Assembly: GCF_029222705.1 (NCBI RefSeq)
Contig: NZ_JARGZF010000001.1
Span: 1,608,437 to 1,672,436, forward strand
Length of the DNA stretch: 64,000 nt
Direction: 5' to 3'
Source: Knoellia sp. p5-6-4
GTDB taxonomy: Bacteria; Actinomycetota; Actinomycetes; Actinomycetales; Dermatophilaceae
Numbering within the stretch: position 1 is the stretch's first letter; every line of letters begins with the position of its first letter. Under the pieces are notes generated by a model. That model saw nothing but the letters and a program-made list of their open reading frames with translations. It did no database searches and was not told the origin of the DNA. This document shows positions 51,109 through 59,492 of the stretch, piece after piece. A program made the position numbers and the translations under genes.

Positions 51109-52325
51109 CAGTGGCCCCCCTCCGCCGCGAAGCCGGCGTGGTAGTCGACGAACTCGCGGCGCTCCTGCTCCACGAGAGGGTGCGGCTCGACGTAGACGTG
51201 CTCGAACATCGACTCGGGGGTCGGGTCGGGCATGGTCAGGCAGCCCTCGCGGACGGTGGCGGCCAGCTCGTCGGCCTCGCGGTCGATCGCGTCGAAGAAG
51301 TCCTGGTCGGCCTTCTTCTCGTGCACGAGGTAGGCCTTGAGGCGCTCGATCGGGTCACGGTGCTTCCAGACCTCGACCTCCGCCGAGACGCGGTACTTGG
51401 TCGGGTCGTCCGAGGTGGTGTGGGCGCCCATCCGGTAGGTGTAGGCCTCGATGAACGTGGGGCCGTTGCCGCTGCGGGCGGCGTTGAGCGCCTGCTGCGT
51501 CACGGCATACACCGCGAGCACGTCGTTGCCGTCGACCCGCACGCCGGGGAAGCCGAAGCCGCGCGCGCGCTGGTAGAGCGGGATGCGGGTCTGGCGCTCG
51601 TTGGGCTCGGAGATGGCCCACTGGTTGTTCTGGCAGAAGAACACGACCGGGGCGTTGTTGACCGCGGCGTAGACGAAGGCCTCGTTGACGTCACCCTGGG
51701 CCGACGCGCCGTCGCCGAAGTAGGCGATGACCGCGGCGTCCCGGGAGTCGTCGCCGGTGCCCACGTCGCCGTCGCGCTGGATGCCCATCGCGTAGCCGGT
51801 GGCGTGCAGCGTCTGGGCGCCGATCACGATCGTGTAGAGGTGGAAGTTCTTCTCGTTGGGGTCCCAGCCACCGTGGTTGACCCCGCGGAAGAGGCCGAGC
51901 AGGTTGAGCGGGTTGACCCCGCGGCACCAGGCGACGCCGTGCTCGCGGTAGGTCGGGAAGGCGTAGTCCTGCGGACGCAGCGCGCGACCGGAGCCGACCT
52001 GGGCGGCCTCCTGGCCGAGCAGGCTGGCCCAGATGCCCAGCTCACCCTGGCGCTGGAGCGCGGTGGCCTCGGCGTCGACCCGGCGGATCAGGACCAGGTC
52101 GCGGTAGAAGCCACGCAGGTCCTCGTCGGTCAGGTCCGCGACGTAGTGGTCGTACTCAGTGCTCTCGACGCGCTGCCCCTCCGGGGTCAGCAGCTGCACC
52201 ATCTCGGGCCCGCCGTCTCCCACCTCGGGGACCGGCGCGGTCAGCTCGGCCAGCGCCTGGTGCTCGTGGGCACTCGGGTCGGCGGTCTCGCTCGGGCTGG
52301 CGACGGCGTTGTCGCTCACAGGCAC
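51108..52325 (-). CDS. 2-oxoacid dehydrogenase E1 component, alpha subunit
   Basis: A 405-residue subunit. Thiamine-diphosphate motif GDGASAQGDVNEAFVYAA...NN (GDG...NN pattern), the LGQEAAQVGSGRALRPQDYAFPTYREHG segment and YRMGAHTTSDDPTKYR phosphorylation-loop region match branched-chain and pyruvate E1 alpha chains. First gene of the operon; the 285 bp upstream contain an AT-richer stretch (about 52455-52510, with TACATT on the minus strand) that probably holds the promoter. Confidence 0.92.
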   Translation of the reverse strand: MPVSDNAVASPSETADPSAHEHQALAELTAPVPEVGDGGPEMVQLLTPEGQRVESTEYDHYVADLTDEDLRGFYRDLVLIRRVDAEATALQRQGELGIWASLLGQEAAQVGSGRALRPQDYAFPTYREHGVAWCRGVNPLNLLGLFRGVNHGGWDPNEKNFHLYTIVIGAQTLHATGYAMGIQRDGDVGTGDDSRDAAVIAYFGDGASAQGDVNEAFVYAAVNNAPVVFFCQNNQWAISEPNERQTRIPLYQRARGFGFPGVRVDGNDVLAVYAVTQQALNAARSGNGPTFIEAYTYRMGAHTTSDDPTKYRVSAEVEVWKHRDPIERLKAYLVHEKKADQDFFDAIDREADELAATVREGCLTMPDPTPESMFEHVYVEPHPLVEQERREFVDYHAGFAAEGGH

Positions 52326-52580
52326 TCCTGTTCCCTCGGGTCACCGGGGTGTCCGGCGCCCCTCGGCTCGGGCCGCGGTGGCCCCGCGGGGTCACCGCTG
52401 CTGGTCACTGCGGCAAGGGTGGATCAGGCCACCGAGGTGTGGTGGCGCTCACAAAGGCCTTGCACCGCCGAATGTACCGGCCGCCCGGAAAATCTCAGAA
52501 TCCGGGATGGGCGCACGGGGCATTGCCGCTCCACCCCGGAAAGGTGCGCTTCACCTCGGGTGCCACCCGGGGTTGAGCGC

Positions 52581-52607
52581 CCCTTTATCGGGTCACCCGA
52601 TAAAGGG
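52581..52607 (-). terminator. terminator of the aldo/keto reductase gene
   Basis: Perfect 12-bp stem CCCTTTATCGGG / CCCGATAAAGGG with loop TCA, 3 bp after the reductase stop. Confidence 0.7.
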
Positions 52608-52610
52608 ACT

Positions 52611-53657
52611 TCAGCTGAGGTCGGACTGGGTGCGCCAGAGGTCGATGCCCGCGTCGACGGCGTGCTGGTCGATCTGCTGAAGCTCGGCGTCGGAGAAGCG
52701 CAGGTTCGAGACCGCCGCGGCGCTGTCCTCGAGCTGCTCCACGCTGGAGGCGCCGATGAGCACCGAGGTGACCCGCTCGTCGCGCAGGGCCCAGGCCAGC
52801 GCCATCTGCGCCAGCGACTGGCCGCGCTCCTGGGCGATGTCGTTGAGGCGGCGCACGTGGGTGAGCGACTCGTCGGTCAGCAGGTCGGGCGAGAGCGACT
52901 TGCCCTGGGCGGCGCGCGACCCCTCGGGGATGCCGCCGAGGTACTTGTTGGTCAGCATCCCCTGCGCGAGCGGGCTGAACGCGATGCAGCCGATGCCCCG
53001 CTCACCGAGGGTGTCGAGCAGGCCGCCCTCGACCCAGCGGTTCAGCATCGAGTAGCTCGGCTGGTGGATCAGCAGCGGCACACCCATGTCGGCCAGCAGG
53101 TCCGCCGCGCGGACGGTGAGCTCGGGGCCGTAGCTGGAGATGCCGGCATACAGCGCCTTGCCCTGGTGGACGATGCTCGCCAGCGCACCCATCGTCTCCT
53201 CGAGCGGGGTGTCGGGGTCGGGGCGGTGGCTGTAGAAGATGTCGACGTAGTCGAGCCCCGTGCGCTGAAGGGTCTGGTCGAGGCTCGCGATGAGGTACTT
53301 GCGGGAGCCGCCGTCGCCGTAAGGGCCCGGCCACATGTCCCAGCCCGCCTTGGAGCTGATGACCAGCTCGTCGCGGTAGCGCCTGAAGTCGTCCTGGAAG
53401 TGCCGGCCGAAGTTGGTCTCGGCACTGCCGTAGGGCGGGCCGTAGTTGTTGGCGAGGTCGAAGTGCGTGATGCCGATGTCGAAGGCGCGGCGCAGGATGG
53501 CGCGCTGGACGTCGAACGGCTTGTCGTCACCGAAGTTGTGCCACAGCCCGAGGGAGATCGCCGGGAGCCGCAGGCCGCTCTGGCCCACCTTGCGGTAGGG
53601 CATCGGGCCGTAGCGGTCGGGGTTGGGCTGGTATGCCGGGAGCCAGGTGTCGACCAT
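52611..53657 (-). CDS. aldo/keto reductase (YghZ-like, L-glyceraldehyde 3-phosphate reductase group)
   Basis: A 348-residue TIM-barrel NADPH enzyme. Catalytic Asp/Tyr in FDLANNYGPPYGSAE, the long YghZ-specific SSKAGWDMWPGPYGDGGSRKYL loop, Lys in ISSKAGW, and cofactor residues in VLIGASSVEQLED. YghZ reduces L-glyceraldehyde 3-phosphate and methylglyoxal. ATG 53657 is leaderless by sequence (TAGGGT 7 nt upstream). Single gene with a terminator. Confidence 0.9.
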   Translation of the reverse strand: MVDTWLPAYQPNPDRYGPMPYRKVGQSGLRLPAISLGLWHNFGDDKPFDVQRAILRRAFDIGITHFDLANNYGPPYGSAETNFGRHFQDDFRRYRDELVISSKAGWDMWPGPYGDGGSRKYLIASLDQTLQRTGLDYVDIFYSHRPDPDTPLEETMGALASIVHQGKALYAGISSYGPELTVRAADLLADMGVPLLIHQPSYSMLNRWVEGGLLDTLGERGIGCIAFSPLAQGMLTNKYLGGIPEGSRAAQGKSLSPDLLTDESLTHVRRLNDIAQERGQSLAQMALAWALRDERVTSVLIGASSVEQLEDSAAAVSNLRFSDAELQQIDQHAVDAGIDLWRTQSDLS

Positions 53658-53664
53658 GCTCGCC

Positions 53665-53670
53665 ACCCTA
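53665..53670 (-). promoter_or_regulatory. leaderless promoter -10 box of the aldo/keto reductase gene
   Basis: TAGGGT 7 nt before ATG 53657 on the minus strand. Confidence 0.55.
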
Positions 53671-53718
53671 GGGCTGGTGGCTCTGGCGGGCGAGGCCGGG
53701 AGCGATGAGGATGGGCTG

Positions 53719-54111
53719 GTGACCACCCACCGACTGCTCGCCGTCGTGGTCCTGGCCGCGCTGACCGGGCTCACCGCCTGCGGCAGCGCGGACGGGCCCT
53801 CCGCCCGACCCGGCAGCCCGTCCACCACGGAGAGCCCGACCTCCACCCCCGTGGAGGACCTCACCCTTCCCTCGTCCGGTTCCAGCGCGGTCATCGAGGT
53901 GCGCGGCGCCATCACCGAGGGTGTCGAGGCCGGCTGCCTGGTCTTCACCCCGGAGAGCGCCACCACGGACGGCTCCTGGGTCCTGGTCGGCAACACGGCG
54001 GGGCTCGACGCCGGCCAGACCGTCACCCTCCGGGGCACACCTGCCCCGGAGGTCGTCACCACGTGCCAGCAGGGGACTCCCTTCCGGGTGGAGTCGGTGA
54101 TCGGGCGCTGA
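53719..54111 (+). CDS. small lipoprotein with a beta-rich domain
   Basis: A 130-residue exported protein: signal peptide with lipobox LTAC (Cys22), a Ser/Thr/Pro linker to about residue 50, and an OB-like beta domain (AVIEVRGAITEGVEAGCLVF, WVLVGNTAGLDAGQTVTLRG, CQQGTPFRVESV) with two further Cys that may form a disulfide. No function assigned. GTG 53719 follows GAGGATGGGCTG. Divergent from the aldo/keto reductase, convergent with the subtilase. Confidence 0.7.
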   Translation: MTTHRLLAVVVLAALTGLTACGSADGPSARPGSPSTTESPTSTPVEDLTLPSSGSSAVIEVRGAITEGVEAGCLVFTPESATTDGSWVLVGNTAGLDAGQTVTLRGTPAPEVVTTCQQGTPFRVESVIGR

Positions 54112-54121
54112 CGGGGACGAA

Positions 54122-54152
54122 GGACCCCGCGGGCGTCGTGCCCGCGGGGTCC
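54122..54152. terminator. bidirectional terminator
   Basis: Perfect 13-bp stem GGACCCCGCGGGC / GCCCGCGGGGTCC, loop GTCGT, between the convergent lipoprotein and subtilase genes. Confidence 0.75.
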
Positions 54153-54201
54153 CTCGCCGGTCGGCCGGACCGTGTCCGGCGACCTGCCCTTCGTGTTGCT
54201 G

Positions 54202-57200
54202 CTACGGCGTGACCGAGCCGACCACCACCGAGCCGGTGCCGAGCACGGCGTTCTCCGACGAGACGACACGCATCTCGCCGAAGAGCTGCCGCCCGGCTGC
54301 CGGAGCCGTGTTCGCCGTGATCTCCCCACTGACGGGCGTCGAGGCGCCCGGCGCCAGCGCGACCGAGGTCGCGGGGACCGTGAGCGAGCCGAGCGCCGAG
54401 GAGAAGAACACGTCGAGGTAGGAGTACTCCGTGGTGCCCGCCGGGACGGAGTACCCGTCCACCCGGATGGTGTAGGTGCCTGCTGCCGGGTTGACCAGGG
54501 TCACCGACTCCTCGGAGTCGCCGTCGGCCGACTGCCCGACCCGCGTGCCCGCAGCGTTCAGGACGAACAGGTCGAGGTCGGCACCCGGGTCGGAGGGCGA
54601 GCCGATCGTCGCCGTCAGGCGCTCGGCACCCGCGGGAACGGTGACGGTGAAGTCCCGCACCTCGTGGTTGGCGATCGTCCTGCGCTCGGACACCGCGCTG
54701 CCCAGCGAGCCGCCCTTCGGCGTCACGCTCACGGCGCCGAAGTCGTTGGTCACCGTCCACGACACGGGGGCCGGCTGTCCGGCGGTCGCCGAGGCCACCG
54801 TCTGGCTCGCCGGGTCCACGGTCACGCCCTGGGCCGCCGCCTGGAGGGCGAAGGAGTTGACCAGCTGCGGCGACGTCCGGCGCGCCTCGACCTGGAGCTC
54901 CCAGATGCCCGGCAGCGGGTTGGCGTATGCGCGTGAGGTGCTGTTGCAGGACGCAGCGCTGAAGTTGGTGAAGCAGGCCAGCGACGAGGTCGACTCCACC
55001 GGGACGCCGTAGGGGTTGTAGGCGATCCACCGGACCTGGCTGCCCGCGCCGACCCCGCTGAGGTTCACCTGGAGCGCCTTGGCGCCCTCGGGAACCGACA
55101 CGAACATCTTCTTCGTGAGGTTGCGCTCGACCGTGCCCGACTGGGTCTGGGCGAACGACGGGGCGAGAAGGTCCTTGGCCAGCACCACCGTGAGCAGCAC
55201 CCGGTGGTCGACGACAGCGGTGGCCGGGTCGTCGATCTCCAGGATCGCGGAGTGGGCACCCGGCGTGCTGGTGAGGGCCTTGACAGGGACGTCCACCGTG
55301 CCACCGCGCGGCATCGGCCGGCTCTTGGCGGGCAGCGAGAAGGTGCCGTCGTTGCCGACGAGGCGCAGGTTGTGCGCCACCCGGCCATCCGCGCCCGACG
55401 TCCTGGTCACCTTCACGACGTAGGTCTTGGACTCACCGGCGACCTGGCCACCGTTCGCCGCGTCACAGCGGTTGTAGACACCCGTGCCCTGGTCCGGAGT
55501 GGCCAGGAAGTCCGAGATGGGCGTACAGACCGGGGCCGCCACGCTGTAGTCCTGTGACGCCGGGGAGGCCTTGAGGAGCTCCCAGGCGCCGGGGACGTCG
55601 ACCTGGCCAGCCCCCTGGCCGATGGCCTCGACACCGTCGACGAAGTCCGCCGAGGTGTAGAGCGAGTCGCGCAGCTGGCGCGGGGTGACCTCCAGCCCGC
55701 TGGCCTTGGCCGCCGACAGCAGGAGGGCCACGCCGCCCGCGGTCTGGGGCGAGGCCATCGAGGTGCCGTTGAACATGGCGTACCCCGGCGGGAGCGAGTA
55801 GCCGGCCTCGGGGACCGGACCACCCGGCTGCCAGGTGGGGATCGAGGAGATCGCCGACCCGGGCGCCATCACGTTGGGCTTGAAGCCGCCGTCCTCGCGC
55901 GGGCCGCGCGAGGAGTAGTTGTGCAGCGTCAGCGGGGAGGTGACCTCCGCGCCGTAGTTCGACAGCCAGGTCTCCTTCGTGATGGAGGAGGCCACGCTCA
56001 CGACGTCGGTGGCGACGGACGGGTCGCCGATCGTGTTGATGCCGGGGCCGCTGTTGCCCGCCGAGATGACGAGCTGGACGCCCTCGTCGTTGATGAGGCG
56101 GTCGTAGAGGCGTGCCCGGGCGTTGTTGCCGTCGTTCAGGGCGGGCAGGCCGCCGATCGACATGTTGACCACGTCGACGCCGCGGTTGACCACGAGGTCG
56201 ACCATGCCGTCGGTGAGGGCCACGGCCGTGCAGCCGCCACCCCACGAGCAGGCCCGGGTGGAGACGATCTTCGCGCCGGGCGCCTGGCCGTCCATCTCGC
56301 CGCCGAACAGGCTGTGGCCGGCCGCGATGCCCGCGACGTGCGTGCCGTGGGCGGACTCGACCAGACCGATGTTGACGAAGTCGGCCGTGCCGTTGATGCC
56401 GGCAGGCTTGAGGTCGACGTCCTCGCGGTACTCGACGACGAACGGCATCGACTCTGCGATGGCGGTGTCCGGGTTGTCGGTGCCGAGGTGCCCGACGTCG
56501 AACTTCTCCTTGTAGGGCCGCATCTTCTCGTTCTCGGAGAAGACGCGGTCCTGGTTGGCGTCGACCCAGATGTCGTGGGTCGTCTCGTCGTAGAGCACGC
56601 CCCACGTGTCGGTCTTGTCGCCGTCGCGGTTGAAGTCACCGGCCGCGTCGCTGCTGGCCGAGATGCTCTCGGAGAGGCGGTTGACCTTGTAGGAGCCGTG
56701 GGGGGCCGTCCAGGTCGCGCCCGCGTATGTGAAGGTCGGGCCGCTCACCGAGGTCAGCATGGCGCGCCACGACCCGTCACTCTCGAGCAACGGGTGGGTG
56801 CCGGTGACCCAGTCGACGATCTTGCGCTCGCCGGTGGTGGTCTTCTGCAGGGCCGGGTGGTCGAGGTCGACACCCGAGTCGATGACGCCGATGGTCACGC
56901 CGCGGCCGTCCCAGGCGCTGTGGGCGTCCTTGAACGCCACCGAACCGGTGTCACGGGTGGGCATGAAGGGGTTGTCGTCGGCCGTACCCGCTCCCGGGCC
57001 GGCGACGGCTGCGGTCGACGCGGTGCCGGCGCTGTCAGCCTCGGGCTTCGGCAGCGGGATCGACTCGTTGAGGTCGACGGCGAGGATGGCGGCGGACGTG
57101 GCGAGGCTGTCGACCTTGCCGGTCGGCACACTGGCGCTGACGTAACCGAGCCGGTCGCTGGACAGCGAGATCCATCCGCCGGCGGCCTTGATGCTCTTCA

Positions 57201-57489
57201 CGACAGAGGCCGTGGAGCCCTTCTCCGTCGCGAGGATCACGGTGACCCGCTTGGCCCCGTCGTCGATGGCGCGGGCGAGGAGCTCGCGGTCGTGCTGGCC
57301 CAGCTTGTCCTTGGGCTGCGGTTTCTTGAGCTTGCCCTTCTCCGACTGCGCCTGGGGCGCCCTGTCGATGCCTGACTGTCCTCCGGGTTCAGCCGCCGCC
57401 GTCTGGGCGGTGGCTGCTGCGACCAGGCCGGCCGCGGCGATCCCGGCAACCGTCGTGAGGCCGCGTCGCGGGGTGCGTCGAACGGTCAC
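54202..57489 (-). CDS. secreted subtilisin-like serine protease (S8 family)
   Basis: A 1095-residue exported protease. N-terminal signal peptide (RRTPRRG then a hydrophobic stretch to about residue 32), a propeptide-like region (about 65-150), the S8 catalytic domain with Asp about 203 (IGVIDSGVDLDHP), His about 382 (HGTHVAGIAAG) and Ser about 577 (NGTSMASPQTAGG), and three or more C-terminal beta domains including a PPC-like domain (ADLDLFVLNAAGTRVGQ). GTG 57489 has GAGGA upstream. No wall-anchor motif is seen. It probably degrades extracellular protein. Confidence 0.9.
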   Translation of the reverse strand: MTVRRTPRRGLTTVAGIAAAGLVAAATAQTAAAEPGGQSGIDRAPQAQSEKGKLKKPQPKDKLGQHDRELLARAIDDGAKRVTVILATEKGSTASVVKSIKAAGGWISLSSDRLGYVSASVPTGKVDSLATSAAILAVDLNESIPLPKPEADSAGTASTAAVAGPGAGTADDNPFMPTRDTGSVAFKDAHSAWDGRGVTIGVIDSGVDLDHPALQKTTTGERKIVDWVTGTHPLLESDGSWRAMLTSVSGPTFTYAGATWTAPHGSYKVNRLSESISASSDAAGDFNRDGDKTDTWGVLYDETTHDIWVDANQDRVFSENEKMRPYKEKFDVGHLGTDNPDTAIAESMPFVVEYREDVDLKPAGINGTADFVNIGLVESAHGTHVAGIAAGHSLFGGEMDGQAPGAKIVSTRACSWGGGCTAVALTDGMVDLVVNRGVDVVNMSIGGLPALNDGNNARARLYDRLINDEGVQLVISAGNSGPGINTIGDPSVATDVVSVASSITKETWLSNYGAEVTSPLTLHNYSSRGPREDGGFKPNVMAPGSAISSIPTWQPGGPVPEAGYSLPPGYAMFNGTSMASPQTAGGVALLLSAAKASGLEVTPRQLRDSLYTSADFVDGVEAIGQGAGQVDVPGAWELLKASPASQDYSVAAPVCTPISDFLATPDQGTGVYNRCDAANGGQVAGESKTYVVKVTRTSGADGRVAHNLRLVGNDGTFSLPAKSRPMPRGGTVDVPVKALTSTPGAHSAILEIDDPATAVVDHRVLLTVVLAKDLLAPSFAQTQSGTVERNLTKKMFVSVPEGAKALQVNLSGVGAGSQVRWIAYNPYGVPVESTSSLACFTNFSAASCNSTSRAYANPLPGIWELQVEARRTSPQLVNSFALQAAAQGVTVDPASQTVASATAGQPAPVSWTVTNDFGAVSVTPKGGSLGSAVSERRTIANHEVRDFTVTVPAGAERLTATIGSPSDPGADLDLFVLNAAGTRVGQSADGDSEESVTLVNPAAGTYTIRVDGYSVPAGTTEYSYLDVFFSSALGSLTVPATSVALAPGASTPVSGEITANTAPAAGRQLFGEMRVVSSENAVLGTGSVVVGSVTP

Positions 57490-57649
57490 GTGGTGTCCTC
57501 TCCTCCATGCCGGGCCCTGCGCCCGGCCGTGGCCCGGGGTTGCCGGGCACACAGGCGGAAGTGTCACCCGTGGCAACCGCCCTGCCGCCGAGGGAAAGGT
57601 AAATTCTTGGCAAGGTGACCCGAAGCAGGGTCAACCCGCCACGCGCAGG

Positions 57650-58741
57650 TCAGGTGCTGACGGCCTCGAGGAACTCGCCGGCCACACGGATGAGCCCGTC
57701 GTTGGCCTCGCGCTCGCCGATCGTGGCGCGCACCCCGTCGTCGCCGTACTGGCGCAGCGTGAGGCCGGCCTCCTGGGCCGCCTGGGTGAAGGCCGTGCTG
57801 CGCTCGCCGAGGGGGAACCAGACGAAGTTGGCCTGTGTCTCGGGGATGAACCAGCCCTGCATGCGCAGCGCCTCCACCACCCGGGTGCGCTCGGCGACGA
57901 TGGCGTCGACCCGCTCCTTGAGCTCGTCGAACGCGCCCAGCGACGCGACCGCTGCGGCCTGCGCCAAGGAGTTGACCCCGAACGGCACCGCCGTCTTGCG
58001 GAGTGCACCGGCGATGGGCTCGTGCGCCACGGCATACCCCACCCGCAGGCCGGCCAGTCCGTAGGCCTTGGAGAAGGTGCGCAGCACCACGACGTTGGGC
58101 CGGTCGCGGTAGAGAGCGAGGGCATCGGGCGCCTGCGGGTCCTGGACGAACTCGAGGTAGGCCTCGTCGATGACCACGAGCACCCGGGACGGCACGGCGT
58201 CGAGGAACCGCTCGAGCTCGTCGTGGTGGACGATCGGCCCGGTCGGGTTGTTGGGCGTGCAGACGAGCACGACCTTGGTGCGCTCGGTGACCGCGGCGAG
58301 CATCGCGTCGAGCCGGTGGCGGCAGTGCTCGTCGAGGCCGACCTTGACGGCCGAGGCCCCTGCGAGCGCGGTGACGATGGGGTAGGCCTCGAACGAACGC
58401 CAGGCGAAGACGACCTCGTCGCCCGGGTCGCAGGTGGCCTGTATGATCTGGCCGAGCACGCCGACGCTGCCCGTGCCCGTGGCGATGTGCTCGACCGGCA
58501 CACCGAGGTGGTCGGCGAGCGCGTTGGACAGCTCGGTGACGGCCATGTCGGGGTAGCGGTTGATCTGGGTGGCGGCCTCCTGGACCACCTTGAGCACACT
58601 CGGCAGCGGCGGGTAGGGGTTCTCGTTGGACGAGACCTTGTAGGCGGTGACGCCCTCGCGGGGTGCCGCCGGCTTGCCGGGGACGTAGGCAGGCACCTGG
58701 GTGAGGGCGCTGCGCAGGCGGACGTCGCTGTGCTCGGTCAT
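57650..58741 (-). CDS. pat: histidinol-phosphate/aromatic aminotransferase (Pat-like)
   Basis: A 363-residue PLP enzyme of fold type I: YVPGKPA and [14 protein letters not shown] at the N-terminus, [38 protein letters not shown] and the Schiff-base Lys (about 223) in [15 protein letters not shown]. The N-terminal YVPGK and [10 protein letters not shown] follow the mycobacterial aromatic aminotransferase Pat rather than HisC. It would interconvert phenylalanine and phenylpyruvate, next to paa genes. Leaderless start at ATG 58741. Confidence 0.87.
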   Translation of the reverse strand: MTEHSDVRLRSALTQVPAYVPGKPAAPREGVTAYKVSSNENPYPPLPSVLKVVQEAATQINRYPDMAVTELSNALADHLGVPVEHIATGTGSVGVLGQIIQATCDPGDEVVFAWRSFEAYPIVTALAGASAVKVGLDEHCRHRLDAMLAAVTERTKVVLVCTPNNPTGPIVHHDELERFLDAVPSRVLVVIDEAYLEFVQDPQAPDALALYRDRPNVVVLRTFSKAYGLAGLRVGYAVAHEPIAGALRKTAVPFGVNSLAQAAAVASLGAFDELKERVDAIVAERTRVVEALRMQGWFIPETQANFVWFPLGERSTAFTQAAQEAGLTLRQYGDDGVRATIGEREANDGLIRVAGEFLEAVST

Positions 58742-58747
58742 GGCGTC

Positions 58748-58753
58748 ACTCTA
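58748..58753 (-). promoter_or_regulatory. leaderless promoter -10 box of pat
   Basis: TAGAGT 6 nt before ATG 58741 on the minus strand. Confidence 0.55.
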
Positions 58754-58758
58754 AGGGG

Positions 58759-59079
58759 CTACGGGCGCCCGGTCCGCGACTGCCACCGAGCCCTGGCCTG
58801 CGCGCGCCGGGTGCTGCGGCGCTCGGCCAGCTCGTGCACGGTGGGGTGCTCGGCAGGACGTTCAGCTCCTGCGGCAGTCGCGCGGTCCCGCGTCGGGCGC
58901 AGGGCATACCAGCCCTGCGCCTCCGGCCGGTCGTAACGGGGGCCCGCTCCCCGGTTGGACGGCCGCAGGTCCGACGGGAGCACGTCGAGGTGGGCGGGAA
59001 ACCGCAGCCGACGGCCATGCCCTGGTGCCCGCTTGGGTGCGCGCCGGGCGCCCGCCTCGTGCCCGGCAGGTCTCGCCAA
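58759..59079 (-). CDS. possible small basic protein
   Basis: An open frame of up to 106 residues that starts 5 nt after the phage-holin-like gene, at TTG 59079 (or GTG 58983, 74 residues). Third codon positions are strongly GC-rich and it ends in an ordered-looking Arg-rich segment (AEHPTVHELAERRSTRRAQARARW). One GGCATAC copy lies in it. No family recognised; no ATG exists in the frame, which lowers confidence. Confidence 0.4.
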   Translation of the reverse strand: MARPAGHEAGARRAPKRAPGHGRRLRFPAHLDVLPSDLRPSNRGAGPRYDRPEAQGWYALRPTRDRATAAGAERPAEHPTVHELAERRSTRRAQARARWQSRTGRP

Positions 59080-59084
59080 GCGGC

Positions 59085-59465
59085 TCAGTCGCCGTCCGGA
59101 AGGACCCAGTCGAGCACCATCGAGACGACGCTGATGATGAGCGCGCCCCAGATGGCGTCCCACCAGAACTCGTCGATGACGAAGCTCAGGCCCAGCGGGT
59201 CGGCGATCCACTCGGTGACCTGCAGCATGAAGGCGTTGACCAGCACGGTGAACAGCCCGAGCGTCAGGATGATCAGCGGGAACGAGAAGAACGTCGCGAT
59301 GGGCTTGAGGACCGCGTTGATCAGCCCGAACAACAGCGCGACGAGCACGACCGTGGCGAACTTGGAGCCGAACTGTCCTTCCCCGAAGCCGATGCCATCG
59401 ACGATCCAGGCAGCGACCCAGAGGGCGACACCGTTGATCCCGACCTTGATGAGGAAGGACATCAT
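59085..59465 (-). CDS. phage holin family 4 (Phage_holin_4_2) membrane protein
   Basis: A 126-residue protein with four hydrophobic helices: FLIKVGINGVALWVAAWIV, VVLVALLFGLINAVLKPI, FPLIILTLGLFTVLVNAFML and WGALIISVVSMVLDWVL. The LINAVLKPI...LTLGLF motif defines PF04020, widespread in chromosomes and not evidence of a phage. Function unknown. Start ATG 59465 (or the adjacent ATG). Confidence 0.88.
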   Translation of the reverse strand: MMSFLIKVGINGVALWVAAWIVDGIGFGEGQFGSKFATVVLVALLFGLINAVLKPIATFFSFPLIILTLGLFTVLVNAFMLQVTEWIADPLGLSFVIDEFWWDAIWGALIISVVSMVLDWVLPDGD

Positions 59466-59492
59466 GGCGCGATCGTGCCAGACCGGCAGCCG

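Noticed and set aside
59085-59465. Prophage sign from the phage holin family gene
   Set aside because: This holin-like family (PF04020) is a common chromosomal membrane protein; no other phage gene is nearby.
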